64,000 nucleotides of DNA from an uncultured Paracoccaceae bacterium (GTDB taxonomy: Bacteria > Pseudomonadota > Alphaproteobacteria > Rhodobacterales > Rhodobacteraceae). Location: NCBI GenBank assembly GCA_958439195.1, contig OY288149.1, positions 62,001 through 126,000 on the forward strand, in the 5' to 3' direction. Below, one piece after another: positions 34,155 to 42,701 of this stretch. The notes beneath the pieces are model-generated. The model had not been told where the DNA came from. It saw only the letters and a list, made by a program, of their open reading frames with translations, and searched no databases. The position numbers and the translations under genes were made by a program. The stretch's first letter is position 1. The number at the start of each line of letters is the position of its first letter.

Positions 34155-35080
34155 GGAGTTGGTCCTTCCGTGACCTGCGCGATCTGGCCTGCGTTCTGAT
34201 TGCCGAAATAGATGCCGTAATTGCCCATGCGCGATTCATCGGCCAATCGGTCAAGCATGGTGCGCAGGGCCTGATCAGTGACATCGGCAAAGGAGGCGGG
34301 GGAGAGGTCGACAAACGCGCCTTTGCTGGGGGTTCCCGATGTAGCGGGGCAGCGAAAGGCGATGTGCTGCTGGGCGCGGGCCACGTCTTCGTAGACGGAG
34401 TAAAGCGGGCCGGGGGCGGCGTTGATGCCGCAACCTGCGATGAGGGCGGTCAGTGTGGCGGTGGTGCCGTCGCGGCCCACGCGGGCGGTGGGGAGCGTCA
34501 GGCCGCCAAAACCGTCGTCGATCAGCAGAACCTGACCGTCGCGTTCCAGGATGGCGGAAACGATGATATCCGGGCCTGTCGGCACAGCGGCTTGCGTGGC
34601 GACAGGGGTGAAATAGGTGCCACGATAATAGCCAAGGCCGGGGGCGGGGGTGGCGTGAAACGCCTCGATCCGGCCCAGAAGGATGGCGTGATCGCCTGCC
34701 TCGATGATCTGGTGCAGCGCGCAGTCGAACCACGCCGCCACACCCGGCAGGATCGGCGCACCGTGGGGGCCGGGCTGCCAGTCGATCCCGGCGAAGCGGT
34801 CGGCGACGGGGCGGGCGAAGGTGTTGGAGATGTCCTTCTGGCCTTCGGACAGGATGTTGACGGCAAAGCCACGCCCGGAAGTGAAGTTTACGTAATTTAC
34901 GGAATTCTTCGAGATCTGGACCAGCAGGAGGGCCGGGTCGAGCGAGACGGAAGAAAAGGAATTTGCGGTGAAGCCGAGCGGGTGGCCTGTGTCATCCAGC
35001 GCGGTCACCACCGTGACCCCGGTCATGAAGGTGCCGAAGGCATCGCGCAAGGCGCGGCGGGTGTCCTGCGGATTGGTCAT
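34151..35080 (-). CDS. flavin reductase with C-terminal degenerate NUDIX-like domain
   Basis: The N-terminal 165 or so residues are an HpaC/RutF-type flavin reductase domain: RRALRDAFGTFMTGVTVVTALD, GFTANSFSSVSLDPALLLVQI, and the GDHAILLGRIEAF end motif near residue 130. The remaining 140 residues are extra. They begin PDIIVSAILERDGQVLLIDDGFGGLTLP, which looks like the entry strands of a NUDIX fold, but the Nudix-box glutamates are missing (RVGRDGTTATLTALIAGCGI). It supplies reduced FMN/FAD to the LLM monooxygenase encoded next. Most flavin reductases are 160-190 residues, so the 309-residue size is unusual. The tail may sense a ligand; that is a guess. Confidence 0.82.
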   Translation of the reverse strand: MTNPQDTRRALRDAFGTFMTGVTVVTALDDTGHPLGFTANSFSSVSLDPALLLVQISKNSVNYVNFTSGRGFAVNILSEGQKDISNTFARPVADRFAGIDWQPGPHGAPILPGVAAWFDCALHQIIEAGDHAILLGRIEAFHATPAPGLGYYRGTYFTPVATQAAVPTGPDIIVSAILERDGQVLLIDDGFGGLTLPTARVGRDGTTATLTALIAGCGINAAPGPLYSVYEDVARAQQHIAFRCPATSGTPSKGAFVDLSPASFADVTDQALRTMLDRLADESRMGNYGIYFGNQNAGQIAQVTEGPTP

Positions 35081-35907
35081 GCGCGCAGCCCTTCGGTTTC
35101 GGCCATCAGGGGCGTTTGCAGCCAGTCCCTAAGGGCGGCTGTGACGCGATCCGGCGCGGTGAGGTTGACCATGTGGCGGTGCCCTTCGATCACGATGGCG
35201 CGGCCACGCGGGGCCGATGCGGCCATCATGCGGGTCATGTCAGGGGTAGAGTTGGGATCGCCATCGCCTGTCAGGACAAGGGCGGGGCAGGTGATCGCGC
35301 CCCAGCGGTCGGCATAGACATCGTCGCCGGTGGCGAAGGCGCGGTAGGCGGCCGCGTATCCATCGCGGCTGACCTCGGCCAGCCAACGGGCGACCTGGGC
35401 GCGCGGGGCGGCGTCCCAAGCGGTGTCGGTGAACCAGCGCCGTAATGGGGCGGTGGCGTCGAATTCACCCCGCGCCATGGCATCGGCGCGGGCGATGACG
35501 GCGGCACGGGCATCGGGCGTGCGGCGGTGGACGGCGTTCAGGATGGCGATGCGGCGGATGAGTTCGGGGTGATCGGCGGCAAGGCCCGTAGCGATGAGCG
35601 CGCCCATCGAATGACCGGCGACATTCACCGCGCCAACGCCAAGCGCGGTGATCACACGGGCGGCCCAGGCGACGTAATCGGGCAAGAGCGCGCCGGGGGC
35701 CAGCGGGGCAGAACGGCCATGCCCCGGCATATCCACGGCAAAGACGCGGGTGGTGGCGGCCAGCGCCGCGATCTGCGGCGCCCAGGCGCGGGCGTTAAGG
35801 CCCACGCCGTGGATCAGAAGGAGCGGTTCGCCGCCGTGACCGGGGGGCCCAACCTCGATCAGGCCGACGGTCGTGCCATCAGACAGAGGCAGGGTTCGAT
35901 ACATCAT
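35077..35907 (-). CDS. alpha/beta-fold hydrolase
   Basis: A 276-residue alpha/beta hydrolase. The oxyanion region LLLIHGVGLNARAW (about 25-38), the nucleophile elbow VAGHSMGALIA (Ser about residue 98), the acid in LTGDGDPNSTP (about residue 209) and the C-terminal His of IEGHRHMVN (about residue 240) are all visible. ATG codons at 35907 and 35904 match the family start; an in-frame extension to 35997 lies inside the next gene. It overlaps the DUF1185 gene by about 29 bases and the flavin reductase gene by four. It probably cleaves an ester, lactone or C-C bond after oxygenation. Confidence 0.82.
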   Translation of the reverse strand: MMYRTLPLSDGTTVGLIEVGPPGHGGEPLLLIHGVGLNARAWAPQIAALAATTRVFAVDMPGHGRSAPLAPGALLPDYVAWAARVITALGVGAVNVAGHSMGALIATGLAADHPELIRRIAILNAVHRRTPDARAAVIARADAMARGEFDATAPLRRWFTDTAWDAAPRAQVARWLAEVSRDGYAAAYRAFATGDDVYADRWGAITCPALVLTGDGDPNSTPDMTRMMAASAPRGRAIVIEGHRHMVNLTAPDRVTAALRDWLQTPLMAETEGLRA

Positions 35908-36481
35908 GTCCCAGATCCTTGAGGTCTTGATACCGGTCACCGATGCGGTGATGCGGACGCCCGCCAATAGAAGCCCCAAGCGCCACGACGATTTCATCCG
36001 CTGCGGGGGCGTCGGGGATGGCGAAATGGATGGTCAGATAGTGGGAGCGGCGGCCTTCGTCATGTTTGTCCATCAGGGGGATCATGATGGGGGTATTGGC
36101 CCCGCCGCGGATGTTGGTGAAGGCGAGGTATGTCTTGGCCCCGACCGCCTGCCGGTAATGGTTGCCGAAGCGCAGGGTGTGGATCAGGGCGGAGGCGTGT
36201 TCCACCTCGCCCCCCAGCCCCACGATTGCGGCCTTGCCATAGGCTTCGACGGCATCGCCGCCGCCTGCGGCATCCAGGATCATGCCCGTCAGTAGCGCGC
36301 CCAATTCGGGGGCTGCGTCGTGGATGGCGGGTTTGAGATCTTCGACAAAGCCCATCCCGGCCCAGGGGTTGCGGATTACCGCCGCCGCCGCGATCAGTTT
36401 GAGCGGTTTGGGAGCCGCGCGGCCGCCTTCGATCAAGGTGGTTTCAACGTGCAGGAGCGTTTTGCGGATCTGGGCGGGCAT
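35879..36481 (-). CDS. amino acid synthesis family protein (DUF1185)
   Basis: A 200-residue protein of the family named amino acid synthesis (DUF1185). It has the opening QIRKTLLHVETTLIEGGRAAPKPLKLIAAAAVIRNPWAG, ALIHTLRFGNHYRQAVGAKTYLAFTNIRGGANTPIMIPLMDK near residue 110-150, and HHRIGDRYQDLKDLG at the C-terminus. Despite the family name no enzymatic function is established, and family genes often sit beside flavin monooxygenases. I start it at ATG 36481 after GAGG; an upstream ATG at 36532 would lie in the operator. It is the first gene of the five-gene reverse operon, divergent from the GntR gene. Confidence 0.8.
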   Translation of the reverse strand: MPAQIRKTLLHVETTLIEGGRAAPKPLKLIAAAAVIRNPWAGMGFVEDLKPAIHDAAPELGALLTGMILDAAGGGDAVEAYGKAAIVGLGGEVEHASALIHTLRFGNHYRQAVGAKTYLAFTNIRGGANTPIMIPLMDKHDEGRRSHYLTIHFAIPDAPAADEIVVALGASIGGRPHHRIGDRYQDLKDLGHDVSNPASV

Positions 36482-36513
36482 TGGAACCTCGGGGCTTTGC
36501 TGTTGGTTGTATG

Positions 36514-36525
36514 ATGGTATACCAT
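36514..36525. promoter_or_regulatory. GntR/FCD-type operator palindrome
   Basis: A perfect 12-base palindrome, ATGGTATACCAT, lies in the 101-base gap between the divergent DUF1185 and GntR genes. FCD-subfamily GntR regulators typically bind short dyads of the TGGT-NN-ACCA kind, so this is a good candidate site for the regulator encoded next to it. A second dyad is not visible. Confidence 0.65.
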
Positions 36526-36582
36526 AAGACAAGATGTCAATGAGTCGTTGCCGCAGGGGGACCAGCGGGGTAGGGTTGGGGA

Positions 36583-37254
36583 ATGGAACAGGGGCTGCAT
36601 CCTGATTTGCGGATCGACCAGATGCCGCAGACGCTGCGCGAGATCGTGCTGGGCCGGATGCGCACGGCGATCATTTCCGGGCGGTTCCCATCGGGCGCGC
36701 GGTTGGTGGAGCGGACGCTGTGCGACCAGTTGGGCGTGAGCCGATCGGTGGTGCGCGAGGTGATCCGCATTCTGGAGGCGGAGGGGTTGGTGGAAAGCCT
36801 GCCCAACCGGGGGCCGGTGGTGGCCCGGCTGGATTGGGGGCAGGCGCGGCAGATCTATGACATCCGGCTGTTGCTGGAGGGTGCGGCGGCGGCAGGCTGC
36901 GCGGCGGTGGCGGATGCCGGCGTGAAGGACAGGCTGGCGGCAGCCTTTGCCGCGTTGGAGGCAGCGGGGGGCGAGGATGCGGTGTTTGAGGCGACGACAC
37001 GGTTTTATGAAGTGATCTTTCGCGCGGCGGGCCATGACATCGCCTGGGAGATCGTGCAGCGCCTGAACGGACGGATCAGCCGGTTGCGCGCCCTGACGCT
37101 GGCCACGGTTGACCGTGCGGTGCCGGGGCGGGTGCGGATGGCGCGGATCGTGGCGGCGATTATGGCCAATAATGCCGCCGCGGCGCGGCAGGCAGTAGAG
37201 GACCACCTGCGCGATGCGGCGGCCATTGCGCAGCGGATGCTGGAGGGGGAATGA
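36583..37254 (+). CDS. GntR-family regulator, FCD subfamily
   Basis: A 223-residue regulator. The winged helix occupies about residues 15-85 (GRFPSGARLVERTLCDQLGVSRSVVREVIRILEAEGLVESLPNRGPVV), and an all-helical FCD effector domain follows from about residue 90 (ARQIYDIRLLLEGAAAAGCA), with the metal/ligand-site-like AARQAVEDHLRDA near the end. It is divergent from the monooxygenase operon and probably represses it until a substrate-derived acid binds. It overlaps the small DUF1330 gene at its stop. Confidence 0.9.
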   Translation: MEQGLHPDLRIDQMPQTLREIVLGRMRTAIISGRFPSGARLVERTLCDQLGVSRSVVREVIRILEAEGLVESLPNRGPVVARLDWGQARQIYDIRLLLEGAAAAGCAAVADAGVKDRLAAAFAALEAAGGEDAVFEATTRFYEVIFRAAGHDIAWEIVQRLNGRISRLRALTLATVDRAVPGRVRMARIVAAIMANNAAAARQAVEDHLRDAAAIAQRMLEGE

Positions 37255-37538
37255 TGGCGGCCTATTGGATTGCCCATGTCACGGTGACGGACCCGGAACG
37301 GTATCGGGAGTATCAGGCGTTGGGACCAGTGGCCTTTGCGCGCTTTGGCGGGCGGTTTCTGGCGCGGGGTGGGGAGGCGGATGTGATGGAGGGGCCGCAT
37401 CAGGCACGCCATGTGGTGATCGAGTTTCCCGATCTGGCGGCGGCGCGGGCTTGTTATGCGTCGGCCGAATATGCTGCGGCGCGGGCGGCGCGCGCGGGGG
37501 CGGCAGAGGTGGCCCTCGTCATCGTGGATGGCGTTTAG
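37251..37538 (+). CDS. DUF1330 family protein
   Basis: A 95-residue dimeric alpha-beta-barrel-like protein of family DUF1330: AYWIAHVTVTDPERYREYQALGPVAFARFGGRFLARGGE at the N-terminus and VVIEFPDLAAARACYASAEYAAAR in the second half are typical. No reaction is established for the family. It is translationally coupled to the GntR gene (ATGA) and so likely belongs to the same regulon, perhaps handling an unstable intermediate. It ends 29 bases before a strong hairpin. Confidence 0.85.
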   Translation: MMAAYWIAHVTVTDPERYREYQALGPVAFARFGGRFLARGGEADVMEGPHQARHVVIEFPDLAAARACYASAEYAAARAARAGAAEVALVIVDGV

Positions 37539-37567
37539 CCGAGGCGATCCTGACTTGTGAAAAAGCG

Positions 37568-37596
37568 GGGGCGATCCGGGGGAACCGGATCGCCCC
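37568..37596 (-). terminator. strong terminator between DUF1330 gene and RND permease gene
   Basis: A perfect 12-bp stem (GGGGCGATCCGG / CCGGATCGCCCC) with a 5-base loop. Read on the reverse strand it is followed by GCTTTTT, so it is a rho-independent terminator for the RND permease gene, which ends at 37602. On the forward strand it may also stop the GntR-DUF1330 transcript. Confidence 0.85.
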
Positions 37597-37601
37597 TTCA
37601 A

Positions 37602-40600
37602 TCAATGTGCGGCGACCGGGTCTTCGACTGGTTTGGCCAGTTCCTTGCGCGAGATCAGTGTGTAGAAGGCCGGAACCACGAACAGCGTGAACATTGTGCC
37701 GATGGTGATGCCCGAAAAGATCACCAGACCCACCGAATAGCGCGCGGCGGCGCCCGCGCCATCGGCGATGATCAGGGGGATGACCCCCAGCGCCATTGCG
37801 GCGGTGGTCATCAGGATCGGGCGAAGGCGGGTTTTGGCCGAAGCGACGATCGCCTCGCGCGCCGAAAGACCACGTTCGCGGCGGGCTTGATTGGCAAATT
37901 CCACCAGCAGGATGCCGTGTTTGGTGATCAGCCCGATCAGCGTGATCAGCCCCACCTGCGTGTAGATGTTCAGCGTGCCAAGCCCAAGGTTCAGCGGCAC
38001 GATGGCCCCGAAGATCGACAGTGGCACCGACATCATGATGATCAGCGGGTCACGGAAACTTTCGAACTGCGCGGCAAGCACCAGATAGATCACCACGATG
38101 GCAAGGCCGAAGGCCAGAATGATCGTGTTGCCTTCGGTCACTTCAAGCCGGGATTGGCCGGAATAATCAATGAAGAAGCCGTCGGGCATGATGCGTTCCG
38201 CCTCGTCCACGATAACCTGAAGCGCGTCGCCGGTTGACACGCCGGGGATCGGCAGGGCGCTGATGGTGGTGGAGTTCAACTGGTTGAATTGTTCGATGGC
38301 GCTGGGGGCGACCTTGGTTTCCACCGTCACCACCGCCGAGAGTGGCACCATCTGGCCGCTGGCCGAGCGGATGAAGAAATCCGTCAGCCGTTCGGGGTTG
38401 TTTCGGTATTCTTCGGGCACCTGCATGATCACGTCATAGCTGTTGCTGTCGCGGTCGAATTGCGCGACGGCCCCGCCGCCCACAAGCAGGCCCAAGGTTG
38501 TGCCGATGTCGCGGGCGGGCAGGTTAAGTGCGGCGGCGCGCTCCCGGTCGATCTTGAGCGTGATCTGGGTGGAATTGTAGGACAGCGAGTTCTGCACCAC
38601 GATGAAGCGACCCGAGGCCATAGCGGCGGCCTTGATCTCTTCGGCCACTTCGAAGATGCGGTCCGAGGGACCGGTGGATTGGAGGATCATGCTGATGGGA
38701 AGTCCGCCGCCAGCACCGGGCAGAGACGGGGGGGCAAAGACGAAAGCCTGAACCCCGGCGATGGAGCCGAGTTTGCCCTGCAATTCGGCCTGGATTTCGG
38801 CTTGCGACCGATCCCGTTCCGACCAGTCCTTGAACGCCCAGAGCGCGATGCCGGAATTGGTGGCGCCGCCCATGCCGACGATGGAGAAGTTGGCCGACAG
38901 TTCGGGCAGATCCTGGGTCAGTTCGCGCATCTGGTCGATGTAGGTGCGGGTGTATTCCGACGTGGCATAGGGCGGCGCGTTGACAAAGGCAAAAAGCGCG
39001 CCGGAATCTTCCTCTGGGGCCAGTTCGGTTGAGGTTTTGGTGAACAGGTAACCCGTCAGGCTGGCCAGCACGACGACCATCAGAATGGTGATGGCGCGGT
39101 AATCGAGCGAGCCGTTGACACGGCGTTCATACCAGCCGGCCAGCCGGTCAAAGCCACGGTCGACCGCGATCTGAAAGCGCGAATGGTTGCCCTTTTGCAA
39201 AAGGCGGGCCGACATCATCGGGGTGATGGTCAACGCCACGATGCCGGAGATGATCACCGCGCCCGCCAATGTGACGGCGAATTCGCGGAACAATGCACCG
39301 GTCAGGCCGCCGGTAAAGGCCAGCGGTGCAAAGACGGCGGCAAGGGTGATCGTCATGGCGACGACGGCGCCATAAATTTCCTTCATCCCCATGAAGGCGG
39401 CCTGGATCGGGCGGAAGCCTTCCTCAATGTGGCGGTGGATGTTTTCCACCACGACGATGGCGTCATCCACCACAAGACCGATGGCCAGCACCATCGCAAG
39501 AAGCGACAAGAGGTTGATCGAATAGCCGAACAGATAAAGGACAAACAGCACGCCCAAAAGCGACAGCGGGATCGTTACGACGGGCATCAGCACCGACCGG
39601 AAAGACCCCAGGAACAGCAGGATGATGACGATAACGATGGCCACCGCTTCGGCGATGGTGATGAACACCTCTTCGATCGAGGCGCTGATCTGTTCGGTGG
39701 CGTCATACATCAGGGTCATCGTCATGCCCTGCGGCAGGCTGGACTGGATGAGCGGCAGTTCGGACAGCACGGCGGCGGACATATCCAGCGGGTTTGCGCC
39801 GGGGGTGGGGAAGACACCGATGAAGGTGCCCGGTTCACCGTTGAAATTCACGATTGTGTCGGTGGATTCGGCAGCCAGTTCCACCCGCGCCACATCGGCC
39901 AGACGCACCACATCGGCCCCGTCGCCCGATATTGGCAGGGCGGCAAAGGCTTCGGGCGTTTGCAGCGTGGTTTCCATGGTGATGGAATAGGCGGTGAATT
40001 CACCCTTTGTCTTGCCCGGAGCGGCAAGGAAGTTGGCGTTGTTCACCGCACCCAGCACCTCGGCCGCGGTCAGGCCGCGACCGGCCAGGCGGATCGGATC
40101 AATCCAGATGCGCATGGCATAGGTCTGGCCACCCAGCACCTGAATTTCGGCCACGCCGGGGATGGTGGACATGCGCGGGCGGATCACCCGTTCGATGTAT
40201 TCGGTGACCTGTTCCGATGTCATGTTGGGGTTCTGCATCGCCAGATACATGGTGGCGAAGGTCATCCCCGTGCCTTTGACGATGGTCGGATCCTCGGCCT
40301 CGGCGGGCAGGCGGGATCGGACCTGCTGCACCTTGGACATGACTTCTGTCAGCGCCACGTCGGGATTTGCGCCCAAACGCATGTTCACCGTGACGGTGGA
40401 CGCGGAAGGCGAGGAGGTCGAGGTGATGTAATCCACATTTTCGGTCGTCGCCACGGCGGCGGCGATGGGGGCGGTGATGAAGCCCTGAATCAGGTCGGGC
40501 GCCGCGCCGGGATAGACGGTGGTGATGGTGACCACCGTTTCCTCGACTTCCGGGTATTCGCGGATTTGGAGGTTGAAAAAGCCTTGCAGACCCAAGAGCA

Positions 40601-40664
40601 GGATCAACAGGCCCAGCACGGTGGACAGGACCGGGCGCTTGATGAAGATGTCGGCGGGGCTCAT
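37602..40664 (-). CDS. RND efflux transporter permease (HAE1 family)
   Basis: A 1020-residue RND pump of normal length. It opens ADIFIKRPVLSTVLGLLILLLG (TM1), has the two large periplasmic loops, and the TM4 proton-relay motif GLVVDDAIVVVENIHRHIEEG near residue 400. The second half repeats the pattern with GLITKHGILLVEFANQARRERG near residue 925. It extrudes hydrophobic compounds together with the adaptor encoded upstream, whose stop overlaps this start in ATGA. No outer-membrane factor gene or TetR-type regulator is adjacent, so the channel must come from elsewhere. Confidence 0.94.
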   Translation of the reverse strand: MSPADIFIKRPVLSTVLGLLILLLGLQGFFNLQIREYPEVEETVVTITTVYPGAAPDLIQGFITAPIAAAVATTENVDYITSTSSPSASTVTVNMRLGANPDVALTEVMSKVQQVRSRLPAEAEDPTIVKGTGMTFATMYLAMQNPNMTSEQVTEYIERVIRPRMSTIPGVAEIQVLGGQTYAMRIWIDPIRLAGRGLTAAEVLGAVNNANFLAAPGKTKGEFTAYSITMETTLQTPEAFAALPISGDGADVVRLADVARVELAAESTDTIVNFNGEPGTFIGVFPTPGANPLDMSAAVLSELPLIQSSLPQGMTMTLMYDATEQISASIEEVFITIAEAVAIVIVIILLFLGSFRSVLMPVVTIPLSLLGVLFVLYLFGYSINLLSLLAMVLAIGLVVDDAIVVVENIHRHIEEGFRPIQAAFMGMKEIYGAVVAMTITLAAVFAPLAFTGGLTGALFREFAVTLAGAVIISGIVALTITPMMSARLLQKGNHSRFQIAVDRGFDRLAGWYERRVNGSLDYRAITILMVVVLASLTGYLFTKTSTELAPEEDSGALFAFVNAPPYATSEYTRTYIDQMRELTQDLPELSANFSIVGMGGATNSGIALWAFKDWSERDRSQAEIQAELQGKLGSIAGVQAFVFAPPSLPGAGGGLPISMILQSTGPSDRIFEVAEEIKAAAMASGRFIVVQNSLSYNSTQITLKIDRERAAALNLPARDIGTTLGLLVGGGAVAQFDRDSNSYDVIMQVPEEYRNNPERLTDFFIRSASGQMVPLSAVVTVETKVAPSAIEQFNQLNSTTISALPIPGVSTGDALQVIVDEAERIMPDGFFIDYSGQSRLEVTEGNTIILAFGLAIVVIYLVLAAQFESFRDPLIIMMSVPLSIFGAIVPLNLGLGTLNIYTQVGLITLIGLITKHGILLVEFANQARRERGLSAREAIVASAKTRLRPILMTTAAMALGVIPLIIADGAGAAARYSVGLVIFSGITIGTMFTLFVVPAFYTLISRKELAKPVEDPVAAH

Positions 40665-41785
40665 TGATCGGCTCCGATGGCGGGACCGGTGGCTTCGGCG
40701 GCGGGATTTACGGAATTGTCGACGATAGCGGGCTGACCATTGGTCAGGCGGTTCTGACCTGCGGTGACAACCTGATCCCCCGGTGAAACACCTTCGGCGA
40801 TTTCGACCACACCGCCCGACCGGCGGCCGGGTTGGACAAAGATCTGAGCGACGACAAGCTGTTCTGCATCCGCATCCGAGGGGCGGACGACATAGACGTA
40901 ATCGCCATAGAGGCTGGTGGAAAGGGCGGTTTGCGGCAGGGCGATGACCCCGCTTTCGGCAGGCAGGCCCACCTGAATGCGGACGAATTGACCGGGTGTC
41001 AGTTTGCCCTGAGCATTGGTGATGGAACCGCGCAACGCCACAAGGCGGGTGGCGGGGTCGACGCGGGGGTCGATGCCGGTCAGTTCACCAGAGAAGGTTT
41101 CATCCAGCCCTTCGATCTGCACCTGAATAGCCTGCCCGATGGAAAGTTTGGGCAAGTCCTGTTCCGGCAGGCTGAAATCCACCCGCATGGTGGAAATGTC
41201 CTGCAAGGTGGCCACGATGGTGCCGGGGGCCACGTATTGCCCCAGATCGACACGCGGCAGACCGATGGTGCCAGCAAAGGGCGCGGACAATTGCCGCTGT
41301 TCCAGAACGGCGATGGCGCGGGCAAGCTGTGCCTCGGCGGCCTGTGCCGCGGCCTGGGTCTGATCGAGCGAGACGTTGGTGGTGACCCCGCGACGGGTGA
41401 GATCCTGGGCGCGGGCAAGGTTGCTGCGTTCCAGTTCGGCCTGGGTTCGCGCGGCTTCGACATCGGCGGTCTGCACCACGGCGTCCAGGCGCAGAAGGGT
41501 GCTTCCCGCCTCGACCGATGTATTCGGTTCGAACAGGATTTCCTTGACCACACCGGCGGTTTCCACGGTCAGGTCAACGCCTTGCGCCGCGTTGACGGTG
41601 CCGATCGCTTCGATCACCGGGGTCCAGGTGACGGGCTGCGCCTCGACCGTGGAAACGGTCGCGGGTTGCTGGGGCATGTTGGCAAAGATCTGGGTGATCA
41701 TGTTGTCGCGGAACATGTTGAACCAGACCAGACCGCCGCCAATAGCACCGAGCAGGATGATGGCGATGATGAGACGTTTGACCAT
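40661..41785 (-). CDS. RND periplasmic adaptor (membrane fusion protein)
   Basis: A 374-residue membrane fusion protein. It has a single N-terminal membrane anchor (VKRLIIAIILLGAIGGGLVWF), the lipoyl half-motif FEPNTSVEAGSTLLRLD near residue 78, a helical hairpin with QTADVEAARTQAELERSNLARA, and the second lipoyl half LSAPFAGTIGLPRVDLGQYV near residue 165. It links the RND permease to an outer-membrane channel. I start it at ATG 41785 because the anchor begins there; the frame continues open to 41860 without a recognisable signal. Confidence 0.9.
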   Translation of the reverse strand: MVKRLIIAIILLGAIGGGLVWFNMFRDNMITQIFANMPQQPATVSTVEAQPVTWTPVIEAIGTVNAAQGVDLTVETAGVVKEILFEPNTSVEAGSTLLRLDAVVQTADVEAARTQAELERSNLARAQDLTRRGVTTNVSLDQTQAAAQAAEAQLARAIAVLEQRQLSAPFAGTIGLPRVDLGQYVAPGTIVATLQDISTMRVDFSLPEQDLPKLSIGQAIQVQIEGLDETFSGELTGIDPRVDPATRLVALRGSITNAQGKLTPGQFVRIQVGLPAESGVIALPQTALSTSLYGDYVYVVRPSDADAEQLVVAQIFVQPGRRSGGVVEIAEGVSPGDQVVTAGQNRLTNGQPAIVDNSVNPAAEATGPAIGADQ

Positions 41786-41963
41786 GGAAAGGGGCCTTTG
41801 TTCGGAATGGGCGGCAGGGATCGGGGAAACCTGCCGATGAATGAATTCTATGCCTTGCATTTACCTATGACCTGGCAAAGTCAAGAAAGGCCGCAAGAAA
41901 TTGAACGGTATCGGACAGGATTGTTGGCCTTTGTTGGAAAACTGGCAACGGGATATTGAATGA

Positions 41964-41986
41964 CGCCTGTGCTTCTGCCACAGGCG
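41964..41986. promoter_or_regulatory. inverted repeat upstream of the VOC gene
   Basis: Perfect 8-base arms CGCCTGTG / CACAGGCG with a 7-base spacer, about 35 bases upstream of the VOC protein start, in the divergent gap with the RND adaptor gene. It could be a regulator-binding dyad for the efflux genes or the VOC gene, or an RNA hairpin. Nothing else in the 235-base gap stands out. Confidence 0.4.
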
Positions 41987-42020
41987 GGTAACGGATAGGC
42001 AACGCGCAAAGAGGGGCTGC

Positions 42021-42701
42021 ATGGCCGAAAAGGCGACACTGATCCCCGAATTGGCCGTGACGGATGTGCCTGCGGCGGCGTCCATGCTGCGCGATGTGTT
42101 CGGATTTGTGGACGATGGCGGGCTGATGCGGCTGGGCGATCAGGCGGTGGCGCTGGTGGCGGTGGATGCGCCCGGCGGGCATGGGGTGATCGACCATCTG
42201 GCGTTGGCGGTGGCCGATCTGGATGCCACGCTGGCCGCGATGCAGGAGCGCGGCGCGCTGCTGGAGGCAACCACGCCCAACGGCCCGCGCGAGATTGCCG
42301 AATTCTGGGACGCGGGGATGCGCTATGTGTTCCTTGCCGGGCCAGAGGGGGCGCGGATCGAATTGTGCGCGCGGCGGGACGGGACGGCGCGGGCGGGCCT
42401 GCCGGGGCACGACCATCTGGGCATTCCCTGCACCGATATTGCGGCGTCGGTCACGTTCTGGGTGGGGCTGGGGGCACAACCGATGGCGGCGGTCAATCTG
42501 ACCCGCGCAGATGGTGTGACGCATGTGCGGTTCCTGTCTTTGGGCGACAGTGTGGTGGAGTTGTATGAACCGCCCGCCCTGCGTGGCCGGGCGGCGGATT
42601 TTGCCGCGACTGCGCTGTGGCGTGGGGTGCGGCTGGCCGGGTCAGGGCAGGTGCCGGGGCCGCGGCGCGGGCCGGATGGGCTGCGCGTGACGGTGGTCTA
42701 G
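42021..42701 (+). CDS. VOC/glyoxalase-superfamily protein
   Basis: A 226-residue protein with two vicinal-oxygen-chelate modules. The first includes HLALAVADLDATLAAMQERGA near residue 55-75 and ends RIELC. The second starts HDHLGIPCTDIAASVTFWVGLGA near residue 132 and ends SVVELYEPP. VOC proteins include glyoxalases, dioxygenases and resistance proteins, and nothing here picks between them. The start follows AGAGGGG. Its stop overlaps the convergent phosphatase gene by four bases. Confidence 0.75.
   Translation: MAEKATLIPELAVTDVPAAASMLRDVFGFVDDGGLMRLGDQAVALVAVDAPGGHGVIDHLALAVADLDATLAAMQERGALLEATTPNGPREIAEFWDAGMRYVFLAGPEGARIELCARRDGTARAGLPGHDHLGIPCTDIAASVTFWVGLGAQPMAAVNLTRADGVTHVRFLSLGDSVVELYEPPALRGRAADFAATALWRGVRLAGSGQVPGPRRGPDGLRVTVV

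Noticed and set aside
31621..36481. Rut pyrimidine-degradation operon
   Set aside because: The LLM monooxygenase, reductase and hydrolase classes are similar, but RutB, RutC and RutG equivalents are absent and DUF1185 is not part of rut.
39183..40667. A 494-codon forward open frame, rich in His, Gly and Asp
   Set aside because: It is antisense to the RND permease, whose motifs are unmistakable; the composition is that of a mirrored GC-rich gene.
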